Shown here: piece after piece, positions 14,247 to 25,596 of the stretch
Layout: each line of letters opens with the position of its first letter
How positions within the stretch are numbered: the stretch's first letter is position 1
NCBI RefSeq assembly: GCF_050948215.1
Contig: NW_027488713.1
Location: 310,001-374,000, forward strand
From: Halictus rubicundus
Lineage: Eukaryota; Arthropoda; Insecta; Hymenoptera; Halictidae
DNA: 64,000 nt
Reading direction: 5' to 3'
Notes under the pieces: model-generated
Told to the model about the DNA's origin: nothing
The model's database searches: none
Seen by the model: the letters and a program-made list of their open reading frames with translations, nothing else
Program-made: the position numbers and the translations under genes

Positions 14247-15304
14247 CTCTATCCTATTCTATACTCGATCCTATCCTATTATCTATCCTATCCTATCCTC
14301 TATCCTATCCTATGCTCTATCCTATCCTATACTCTATCCTATCCTATCCTATATCCTATCCTATCCTCTATCCTATCCTACCCTTTATCCTATCCTATCA
14401 CCTATCCTATCCAATCCTATATGCTATCCTATCCGCTATCCTATCCTACCCTCTATCCTATCCAATCCCCTATCCTATGCTCTATCCGATCGTATCCTAT
14501 CCTCTATCCTATTCTATCCTCTATCCTATCCAATCCCCTATCCTATCCGCTATCCGATGCTATCCGCTATCCTATCCTATCCTCTATAATTTCGTATCCT
14601 ATATCCTATCCTATCCGCTATCCTGCCCTATCCTCTATCCTATAATATCCCCTATCCTATCCAATCCTCTATCCTATCCTCTACCCTATCCTCTATCCTA
14701 TCCTATCCTCTATCCAATCCTATCCTCTATCCTATTCTATACTCTACCCTATCCTATCCGCTATCCTATCCTATCCTCTATCCTATCCTATCCTCTATCC
14801 TATCCAATCCCCTATCCTATCCTCTATCCTATCCTATCCTCTATCCTATTCTATACTCGATCCTATCCTATTATCTATCCTAGCCTATCCTCTATCCTAT
14901 CCTATCCTCTATCCTATCCTATACTCTATCCTATCCTATCCTATATCCTATTCTATCCTCTATCCTATCCTATACTCTATCCTATCCTATCCTATATCCT
15001 ATCCTTTCCTCTATCCTATCCAATCCCCTATCCTATCCCCTATCCTATCCTATCCTCTATCGTATCCTATCCTCTGTCCTATCCCATCCTATATCCTATC
15101 CTATCCTATATCCTCTCCTATCCTCTATCCTATCCAATCCCCTATCCTATCCTCTATCCTATCCTATCCTCTATCGTATCCTATCCTCTATCCTATCCAA
15201 TCCTATATCCTATCCTATCCTCTATCCTATCCTATCCTCTATCCTATTCTATCCTCTATCCTATCCTACCCTTTATCCTATCCTATCCCCTATCCTATCC
15301 AATC
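14247..15304 (+). repeat. Long-range duplicate, right copy (partner 2,040-3,102)
   Basis: Matches the left copy at an offset of 12,202 bp with scattered substitutions, for example CTTTCC for CTATCC near 15,005. Its right end coincides with the change of repeat type, so the domain boundary and the duplication breakpoint may be the same event. Confidence 0.75.
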
Positions 15305-17146
15305 CCCTATCCTATCCGCTATCCGATGCTATCCTCTATCCTATCCTATCCTCTATCCAATCCTATGTCCTATACTCTATCGTATCCTATTCTCAATCCT
15401 ATCCTATCCTATCCTCTATCCTATCCAATCCCCTATCCTATTCTCTATCCTATCGTATCAACTATCCTATCCATCCCCTATCCTATCCTCTATCCTATCC
15501 TCTATCCTATCCTCTATCCTATCCTATCCTCTATCGTATCCTATCCTCTATCCTATCAAATCCTACGTCCTATACTCTATCGTATCCTATTCTATATCCT
15601 ATCCTATATTCCATCCTATCCTATCCTCTATCCTATCCTATCCTCTATCCTATCCTATCCTCTATCCTATCCTATCCTCTATCCTATCCTATCCTCTATC
15701 CTATCCTATCCTCTATCCTATCCTATCCTCTATCCTATCCTATCCTATCCTCTATCCTATCCTATCCTCTATCCTATCCTATCCTCTATCCTATCCTATC
15801 CTCTATCCTATCCTATCCTCCATCCTATCCTCTATCCTTTCCTCTATCCTATCCTATCCTCTATCCTATCCTATCCTCTATCCTATGCTATCCTCTATCC
15901 TATCCTATCCTCTATCCAGTCCTATGTCCTATACTCTATCGTATCCTATTCTCAATCCTATCCTATCCTATCCTCTATCCTATCCAATCCTCTATTCTAT
16001 CCCCTACACTATCCTCTATCCTATCCTCTATAGTATCCACTATCCTATCCTATCCTCAATCCTATCCCATCCTCTATCCTATCCTATCCTCTATCCTATC
16101 CTATCCTCTATCCTATCCTATCCTCTATCCTATCCTATCCTCTATCCTATCCTATCCTCTATCCTATTCTATATTCTATCCGATACTATCCGATCCTCTA
16201 TCTTATCCTATCCTCTATCCTATCCTATCATCATTCCTATCCTATCCTCTATCCTATCCTATCCTCTATCCTATTATATACTCTACCATATCCTATCCGC
16301 TATCCTATCCTATCCTCTATCCTATCCTATCCTCTATCCTATCCTATCCTCTATCCTACCCTATCCTCTATCCTATCGTATCCTCTATCCTATCCTATCC
16401 TCTATCCTATATTATCCTCTATCCTATTCTATGTTCTATCCGATCCTATCCGAGTATCTATCTTATCATATCCTCTATCCTATCCTATCCTCATTCCTAT
16501 CCTGTCCTCTATCCTATCCTATCCTCCATCCTATTCTATACACTACCCAATCCTATCCGCTATGCTATCCTATCCAATCCCCTATACTATGCTCTATCCG
16601 ATCCTATCCTATCCTCTATCCTATTCTATCCTCTATCCTATCCAATCCCCTATCCTAACCGCTATCCGATCCTATCCTCTATCCTATCCTATCCCCTATC
16701 CTATCCACTATCGTATCCTATCCTCTATCCTATCCAATCCTATATCCTATCCACTATCCAATCCGATCCTCGATCCTATCCTATCCTCTATCCTATCCTA
16801 TCCTATCCTCTATCGTCTCCTGTCCTCTATCCTATACTATCCTCTATCACATCCTATATCGTCTCCTATCCTCTATCCTATCCAATCCCCTATCCTATCC
16901 TTTCCTCTATCCTATCCAATCCTCTATAATATCCTATCCTCTATCCTATCCTATCCTCTATCCTATCCTATCCTCTATCCTATCCTATCCTCTATCCTAT
17001 CCTATCCTCTATCCTATCCTATCCTATCCTCTATCCTATCCTATCCTCTATCCTATCCTATCCTCTATCCTATCCTATCCTCTATCCTATCCTATCCTCC
17101 ATCCTATCCTCTATCCTTTCCTCTATCCTATCCTATCCTCTATCCT

Positions 17147-17974
17147 ATGCTATCCTCTATCCTATCCTATCCTCTATCCAATCCTATGTCCTATACTCTA
17201 TCGTATCCTATTCTCAATCCTATCCTATCCTATCCTCTATCCTATCCAATCCCCTATCCTATTCTCTATCCTATCGTATCAACTATCCTATCCATCCCCT
17301 ATCCTATCCTCTATCCTATCCTCTATCCTATCCTCTATCCTATCCTATCCTCTATCGTATCCTATCCTCTATCCTATCAAATCCTACGTCCTATACTCTA
17401 TCGTATCCTATTCTATATCCTATCCTATATTCCATCCTATCCTATCCTCTATCCTATCCTATCCTCAATCCTATCCTATCCGCTATCCTATCCTATCCTC
17501 TATCCTATCCTATCCTCTATCCTATCCTATCCTCTATCCTATCCTATCCTCCATCCTATCCTCTATCCTTTCCTCTATCCTATCCTATCCTCTATCCTAT
17601 CCTATCCTCTATCCTATGCTATCCTCTATCCTATCCTATCCTCTATCCAATCCTATGTCCTATACTCTATCGTATCCTATTCTCAATCCTATCCTATCCT
17701 ATCCTCTATCCTATCCAATCCCCTATCCTATTCTCTATCCTATCGTATCAACTATCCTATCCATCCCCTATCCTATCCTCTATCCTATCCTCTATCCTAT
17801 CCTCTATCCTATCCTATCCTCTATCGTATCCTATCCTCTATCCTATCAAATCCTACGTCCTATACTCTATCGTATCCTATTCTATATCCTATCCTATATT
17901 CCATCCTATCCTATCCTCTATCCTATCCTATCCTCAATCCTATCCTATCCGCTATCCTATCCTATCCTCCATCC
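17147..17974 (+). repeat. 469-bp-spaced doublet of the domain II block (first)
   Basis: Block cores at 17,147-17,505 and 17,616-17,974 match at a constant offset of 469 bp (CAACTATCC at 17,280/17,749). The cores are followed by ordinary PPH repeats containing CTCCATCC and CTTTCCTC variants. Confidence 0.85.
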
Positions 17975-18417
17975 TATCCTATCCTCTAGCCTATCCAATC
18001 CTATATCCTATCCTATCCTCTATCCTATCCTATCCTCTATCCTATCCTATCCTCTATCCTACCCTATCCTCTATCCTATCCTATCCTCTATCCTATCCTA
18101 TCCTCTATCCTATATTATCCTCTATCCTATTCTATGTTCTATCCGATCCTATCCGAGTATCTATCTTATCATATCCTCTATCCTATCCTATCCTCTATCC
18201 TATCCTATCCTCTATCCTATCCTATCCTCTATCCTATCCTATCCTCTATCCTATCCTATCCTCTATCCTATCCTATCCTCTATCCTATCCTATCCTATCC
18301 TCTATCCTATCCTATCCTCTATCCTATCCTATCCTCTATCCTATCCTATCCTCCATCCTATCCTCTATCCTTTCCTCTATCCTATCCTATCCTCTATCCT
18401 ATCCTATCCTCTATCCT

Positions 18418-19246
18418 ATGCTATCCTCTATCCTATCCTATCCTCTATCCAATCCTATGTCCTATACTCTATCGTATCCTATTCTCAATCCTATCCTATC
18501 CTATCCTCTATCCTATCCAATCCCCTATCCTATTCTCTATCCTATCGTATCAACTATCCTATCCATCCCCTATCCTATCCTCTATCCTATCCTCTATCCT
18601 ATCCTCTATCCTATCCTATCCTCTATCGTATCCTATCCTCTATCCTATCAAATCCTACGTCCTATACTCTATCGTATCCTATTCTATATCCTATCCTATA
18701 TTCCATCCTATCCTATCCTCTATCCTATCCTATCCTCAATCCTATCCTATCCGCAATCCTATCCTATCCTCTATCCTATCCTATCCTCTATCCTATCCTA
18801 TCCTCTATCCTATCCTATCCTCCATCCTATCCTCTATCCTTTCCTCTATCCTATCCTATCCTCTATCCTATCCTATCCTCTATCCTATGCTATCCTCTAT
18901 CCTATCCTATCCTCTATCCAATCCTATGTCCTATACTCTATCGTATCCTATTCTCAATCCTATCCTATCCTATCCTCTATCCTATCCAATCCCCTATCCT
19001 ATTCTCTATCCTATCGTATCAACTATCCTATCCATCCCCTATCCTATCCTCTATCCTATCCTCTATCCTATCCTCTATCCTATCCTATCCTCTATCGTAT
19101 CCTATCCTCTATCCTATCAAATCCTACGTCCTATACTCTATCGTATCCTATTCTAAATCCTATCCTATATTCCATCCTATCCTATCCTCTATCCTATCCT
19201 ATCCTCAATCCTATCCTATCCGCTATCCTATCCTATCCTCCATCCT
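18418..19246 (+). repeat. 469-bp-spaced doublet of the domain II block (second, in copy A)
   Basis: Cores begin at 18,418 and 18,887. The first is followed by the distinctive CCGCAATCC near 18,752. The doublet has the same 469-bp spacing as the pair at 17,147-17,974, so the doublet itself was duplicated as a unit. Confidence 0.85.
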
Positions 19247-21161
19247 ATCCTATCCTCTAGCCTATCCAATCCTATATCCTATCCTATCCGCTATCCTGTC
19301 CTATCCTCTATCTTATAATATCACCTATTCTATAAAATCCTCTATCCTGTCCCCTATCCTATCCTATCCTCTATCCTATCCACTATCGTATCCTATCCTC
19401 TATCCTATCCTATCCTCTATCGTCTCCTGTCCTCTATCCTATACTATCCTCTATCATATCCTCTATCGTCTCCTATCCTCGATCCTATCCTCTATCCTAT
19501 CCTATCCTCTATCCTATCCTATACTCTATCCTATCCAAACCTATGTAGTATCCTCTATCCTATCCTATCCTCATTCCTATCCTATCCTCTATCCTATCCA
19601 ATCCTATATCCTATCCTATCCGCTATCCTATCCTATCCTCTATCGTATCCTATCCTCTATCCTATCTTATCGTCTATGGTCTCCTTTATCCTATATTATC
19701 CACTATCCTATCCTATTCTCTATCCTATCCTATCCTATCCGCTATCCTGTCCTATCCTCTATCTTATAATATCACCTATTCTATACAATCCTCTATCCTG
19801 TCCCCTATCCTATCCTATCCTCTATCCTATCCACTATCGTATCCTATCCTCTATCCTATCCTATCCTCAATCGTCTCCTGTCCTGTATCCTATACTATCC
19901 TCTATCATATCCTCTATCGTCTCCTATCTTCCATCCTATCCTATCCTCTATCCTATCCTATCCTCAATCCTATCCTATCCGCTATCCTATCCTATCCTCC
20001 ATTATATCCTATCCTCTAGCCTATACAATCCTATATCCTATCCTATCCGCTATCCTGTCCTATCCTCTATCCTATATTATCCTCTATCCTATTCTATGTT
20101 CTATCCGATCCTATCCGAGTATCTATCTTATCATATCCTCTATCCTATCCTATCCTCATTCCTATCCTGTCCTCTATCCTATCCTATCCTCCATCCTATT
20201 CTATACTCTACCCAATCCTATCCGCTATGCTATCCTATCCAATCCCCTATACTATGCTCTATCCGGTCCTATCCTATCCTCTATCCTATTCTATCCTCTA
20301 TCCTATCCAATCCCTATCCTAACCGCTATCCGATCCTATCCTCTATCCTATCCTATCCCCTATCCTATCCACTATCGTATCCTATCCTCTATCCTATCCA
20401 ATCCTATATCCTATCCTCTATCCAATCCAATCCTCGATCCTATCCTATCCTCTATCCTATCCTATCCTCTATCCTATCCTATCCTATCCTATATCCTATC
20501 CTATCCTCTATCCTATCCTATCCTCTATCCTATCCTATCCTCTATCCTATCATATCCTCTATCCTATCCTATCCTCTATCCTATGCTATCCTCTATCCTA
20601 TCCTATCCTCTATCATATCCTATCCTCTATCCTATCATATCCTCTATCTTATCCTATCCTCTATCCTATCCTATCCTCTATCCTATCCTATCCTCTATCC
20701 TATCCTATCCTCTATCCTATCCTATCCTATACTATATCCTATCCTATCCTCTATCCTATCCTATCCTATCCTATATCCTATCCTATCCTCTATCCTATCC
20801 TATCCTCTATCCTATCCTATCCTCTATCCTATCATATCCTCTATCCTATCCTATCCTCTATCCTATGCTATCCTCTATCCTATCCTATCCTCTATCATAT
20901 CCTATCCTCTATCCTATCATATCCTCTATCTTATCCTATCCTCTATCCTACCCTATACTCTATCCTATCCTATCCTCTATCCTATCCTATCTTCTATTTT
21001 ATCCTATCCTCTATCCTATCCTATCCTCTATACTATCATATCCTCTACCCTATCCTATCCTCTATCCTATCCTATCCTCTATCATATCCTATCCTCTATC
21101 CTATCATATCCTCTATCTTATCCTATCCTCTATCCTATCCTATCCTCTATCCTATCCTATC
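18765..21161 (+). repeat. 2.4-kb sub-repeat inside copy A, left member
   Basis: Matches 22,573-24,987 at an offset of 3,808 bp (CTCCATCC near 18,821/22,629; CAAATCCTACG at 19,118/22,926). The offset becomes 3,809 after the one-base deletion at 20,312, and 3,826 after one 17-bp unit (ACTATATCC at 20,731/24,557). The duplicate is therefore nested inside the 7.43-kb unit and pre-dates it, because copy B carries it too. Confidence 0.85.
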
Positions 21162-22572
21162 CTCTATCCTATCCTATCCTCTATCCTATCATATCCTCTA
21201 TCCTATCCTATCCTCTATCCTATGCTATCCTCTATCCTATCCTATCCTCTATCCAATCCTATGTCCTATACTCTATCGTATCCTATTCTCAATCCTATCC
21301 TATCCTATCCTCTATCCTATCCAATCCCCTATCCTATTCTCTATCCTATCGTATCAACTATCCTATCCATCCCCTATCCTATCCTCTATCCTATCCTCTA
21401 TCCTATCCTCTATCCTATCCTATCCTCTATCGTATCCTATCCTCTATCCTATCCTATCCTCTATTTTATCCTATCCTCTATCCTATCCTATCCTCTATAC
21501 TATCATATCCTCTACCCTATCCTATACTCTATCCTATCCTATCCTCTATCATATCCTATCCTCTATCCTATCATATCCTCTATCTTATCCTATCCTCTAT
21601 CCTATCCTATCCTCTATCCTATCCTATCCCCTATCCTATCCTATCCTCTATAGTATCCTATCCTCTATCCTATCCTATCCTCTATCCTATCATATCCTCT
21701 ATTCTATCCTATCATATCCTCTATCTTGTCCTATCCTCTATCCTATCCTATCCTCTATCCTATCCTATCCTCTATCCTATCGTATCCTCTATCCTATCAT
21801 ATCCTCTATCCTATCCTATCCTCTATCCTATGCTATCCTCTATCCTATACTATCCTCTATCATATCCTATCCTCTATCCTATCATATCCTCTATCCTATC
21901 CTATCCTCTATCCTATCCTATCCTCTATCCTATCCTATCCCCTATCCTATCGTATCCTCTATAGTATCCTATCCTCTATCATATCCTATCCTCTATCCTA
22001 TCATATCCTCTATCTTATCCTATCCTCTATCCTACCCTATCCTCTATCCTATCCTATCCCCTATCCTATCCTATCCTCTATAGTATCCTATCCTCTATCC
22101 TATCCTATCCTCTATCTTGTCATATCCTCTATCCTATCCTATCCTCTATCCTATCATATCCTCTATCCTATCCTATCATATCCTCTATCTTGTCCTATCC
22201 TCTATCCTATCCTATCCTCTATCCTATCCTATCCTATCCTATATCCTATCCTATCCTCTATCCTATCCTATCCTCTATCCTATCCTATCCTCTATCCTAT
22301 CATATCCTCTATCCTATCCTATCCTCTATCCTATGCTATCCTCTATCCTATCCTATCCTCTATCATATCCTATCCTCAATCCTATCATATCCTCTATCTT
22401 ATCCTATCCTCTATCCTATCCTATCCTCTATCCTATCCTATCCTCTATCCTATCCTATCCTATCCTATCCTATATCCTATCCTATCCTCTATCCTATCCT
22501 ATCCTCTATCCTATCCTATCCTATCCTCTATCCTATCCTATCCTCTATCCTATCCTATCCTCTATCCTATCA

Positions 22573-24987
22573 TATCCTCTATCCTATCCTATCCTCTATC
22601 CTATCCTATCCTCTATCCTATCCTATCCTCCATCCTATCCTCTATCCTTTCCTCTATCCTATCCTATCCTCTATCCTATCCTATCCTCTATCCTATGCTA
22701 TCCTCTATCCTATCCTATCCTCTATCCAATCCTATGTCCTATACTCTATCGTATCCTATTCTCAATCCTATCCTATCCTATCTTCTATCCTATCCAATCC
22801 CCTATCCTATTCTCTATCCTATCGTATCAACTATCCTATCCATCCCCTATCCTATCCTCTATCCTATCCTCTATCCTATCCTCTATCCTATCCTATCCTC
22901 TATCGTATCCTATCCTCTATCCTATCAAATCCTACGTCCTATACTCTATCGTATCCTATTCTATATCCTATCCTATATTCCATCCTATCCTATCCTCTAT
23001 CCTATCCTATCCTCAATCCTATCCTATCCGCTATCCTATCCTATCCTCCATCCTATCCTATCCTCTAGCCTATCCAATCCTATATCCTATCCTATCCGCT
23101 ATCCTGTCCTATCCTCTATCTTATAATATCACCTATTCTATAAAATCCTCTATCCTGTCCCCTATCCTATCCTATCCTCTATCCTATCCACTATCGTATC
23201 CTATCCTCTATCCTATCCTATCCTCTATCGTCTCCTGTCCTCTATCCTATACTATCCTCTATCATATCCTCTATCGTCTCCTATCCTCGATCCTATCCTC
23301 TATCCTATCCTATCCTCTATCCTATCCTATACTCTATCCTATCCAAACCTATGTAGTATCCTCTATCCTATCCTATCCTCATTCCTATCCTATCCTCTAT
23401 CCTATCCAATCCTATATCCTATCCTATCCGCTATCCTATCCTATCCTCTATCGTATCCTATCCTCTATCCTATCTTATCGTCTATGGTCTCCTTTATCCT
23501 ATATTATCCACTATCCTATCCTATTCTCTATCCTATCCTATCCTATCCGCTATCCTGTCCTATCCTCTATCTTATAATATCACCTATTCTATACAATCCT
23601 CTATCCTGTCCCCTATCCTATCCTATCCTCTATCCTATCCACTATCGTATCCTATCCTCTATCCTATCCTATCCTCTATCGTCTCCTGTCCTCTATCCTA
23701 TACTATCCTCTATCATATCCTCTATCGTCTCCTATCTTCCATCCTATCCTATCCTCTATCCTATCCTATCCTCAATCCTATCCTATCCGCTATCCTATCC
23801 TATCCTCCATTATATCCTATCCTCTAGCCTATACAATCCTATATCCTATCCTATCCGCTATCCTGTCCTATCCTCTATCCTATATTATCCTCTATCCTAT
23901 TCTATGTTCTATCCGATCCTATCCGAGTATCTATCTTATCATATCCTCTATCCTATCCTATCCTCATTCCTATCCTGTCCTCTATCCTATCCTATCCTCC
24001 ATCCTATTCTATACTCTACCCAATCCTATCCGCTATGCTATCCTATCCAATCCCCTATACTATGCTCTATCCGGTCCTATCCTATCCTCTATCCTATTCT
24101 ATCCTCTATCCTATCCAATCCCCTATCCTAACCGCTATCCGATCCTATCCTCTATCCTATCCTATCCCCTATCCTATCCACTATCGTATCCTATCCTCTA
24201 TCCTATCCAATCCTATATCCTATCCTCTATCCAATCCAATCCTCGATCCTATCCTATCCTCTATCCTATCATATCCTCTATCCTATCCTATCCTATCCTA
24301 TATCCTATCCTATCCTCTATCCTATCCTATCCTCTATCCTATCCTATCCTCTATCCTATCATATCCTCTATCCTATCCTATCCTCTATCCTATGCTATCC
24401 TCTATCCTATCCTATCCTCTATCATATCCTATCCTCTATCCTATCATATCCTCTATCTTATCCTATCCTCTATCCTATCCTATCCTCTATCCTATCCTAT
24501 CCTCTATCCTATCCTATCCTCTATCCTATCCTATCCTCTATCCTATCCTATCCTATACTATATCCTATCCTATCCTCTATCCTATCCTATCCTATCCTAT
24601 ATCCTATCCTATCCTCTATCCTATCCTATCCTCTATCCTAGCCTATCCTCTATCCTATCATATCCTCTATCCTATCCTATCCTCTATCCTATGCTATCCT
24701 CTATCCTATCCTATCCTCTATCATATCCTATCCTCTATCCTATCATATCCTCTATCTTATCCTATCCTCTATCCTACCCTATACTCTATCCTATCCTATC
24801 CTCTATCCTATCCCATCCTCTATTTTATCCTATCCTCTATCCTATCCTATCCTCTATACTATCATATCCTCTACCCTATCCTATCCTCTATCCTATCCTA
24901 TCCTCTATCATATCCTATCCTCTATCCTATCATATCCTCTATCTTATCCTATCCTCTATCCTATCCTATCCTCTATCCTATCCTATC
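22573..24987 (+). repeat. 2.4-kb sub-repeat inside copy A, right member
   Basis: Partner of 18,765-21,161. It retains the four-C form CCAATCCCCTATCC at about 24,115, showing that the three-C form at 20,312 is the derived state. Confidence 0.85.
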
Positions 24988-25596
24988 CCCTATCCTATCC
25001 TATCCTCTATAGTATCCTATCCTCTATCCTATCCTATCCTCTATCCTATCATATCCTCTATTCTATCCTATCATATCCTCTATCTTGTCCTATCCTCTAT
25101 CCTATCCTATCCTCTATCCTATCCTATCCTCTATCCTATCGTATCCTCTATCCTATCATATCCTCTATCCTATCCTATCCTCTATCCTATCCTATCCTCT
25201 ATCATATCCTATCCTCTATCCTATCATATCCTCTATCCTATCCTATCCTCTATCCTATCCTATCCTCTATCCTATCCTATCCCCTATCCTATCGTGTCCT
25301 CTATAGTATCCTATCCTCTATCATATCCTATCCTCTATCCTATCATATCCTCTATCTTATCCTATCCTCTATCCTACCCTATCCTCTATCCTATCCTATC
25401 CCCTATCCTATCCTATCCTCTATCCTATCCTATCCTCTATACTATCCTATCCTCTACCCTATCCTATCCTCTATCCTATCCTATCCTCTATCTTATCCTA
25501 TCCTCTATCCTATCATATCCTCTATCTTATCCTATCCTCTATCCTATCATATCCTCTATCCTATCCTATCCTCTATCCTATGCTATCCTCTTTCCT

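Larger units (their letters stand above)
847..14600 (+). repeat. TAATTTCG marker family, twelve dispersed copies
   Basis: The string TAATTTCGTATCC (TAATTTGG in one copy) starts at 847, 1,344, 2,385, 3,273, 3,610, 6,464, 8,671, 9,685, 11,864, 13,519, 13,995 and 14,587. It is normally followed by CTATATCC, CCGCTATCC and CTGCCCTATCC, so it tags a conserved phrase of about 60 bp or more. The copy at 3,273 has TTTGG in place of TTTCG. Copies 8,671, 9,685 and 11,864 share a downstream CTTTAATATCC variant, marking them as a subfamily. Spacing is irregular (337 to 2,854 bp). I saw none outside domain I. Confidence 0.8.
1..15304 (+). repeat. Domain I: diverged, variant-rich part of the satellite
   Basis: This domain has the highest density of variant words. 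Typical are the 17-bp unit CCTATCCAATCCCCTAT, the word CCGCTAT, CCTGTCCTCTATCC, ATACTCGATCC, CTACCCTTTATCC and the TAATTTCG marker. Higher-order modules here are several hundred bp to about 1 kb and are reshuffled rather than regularly tandem. The right edge falls at about 15,304-15,326, where a domain I phrase (CCGCTATCCGATGCTATCC) runs directly into the first domain II block. Compared with later domains it looks older or less recently homogenised, which is an inference from variant density. Confidence 0.85.
15305..20450 (+). repeat. Domain II: CAACTATCC/ATGTCC block family
   Basis: A block of about 360 bp starts with GCTATCCTCTATCC. It contains CCAATCCTATGTCC, ATTCTCAATCC, GTATCAACTATCC, CCATCCCCTATCC, CAAATCCTACGTCC and CTATATTCCATCC, and ends near CTCAATCC-CCGC. 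The CAACTATCC string occurs in this domain at 15,459, 17,280, 17,749, 18,551 and 19,020, and in domain III at 21,355, 22,828, 25,980, 26,449, 28,785 and 30,258. Other phrases, such as CCGAGTATCTATC near 16,452, 18,151 and 20,114, tag a second module type that fills the spaces. Confidence 0.85.
18166..25596 (+). repeat. 7.43-kb segmental duplication, copy A
   Basis: Matches copy B at an offset of 7,429 bp left of about 20,312 and 7,430 bp right of it. The shift is a one-base deletion in this copy (CCAATCCCTATCC where the other copies have CCAATCCCCTATCC). Anchors include CAACTATCC at 18,551, 19,020, 21,355 and 22,828. The left edge of A (about 18,166) and the left edge of B (about 25,597) are separated by exactly the offset, so A and B abut head to tail. 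Confidence 0.9.

Noticed and set aside
847..14600. CENP-B box in the TAATTTCG phrase
   Set aside because: Only the TTCG core is shared. The remainder of the CENP-B box (the GGAA and CGGG parts) is absent in all twelve copies.
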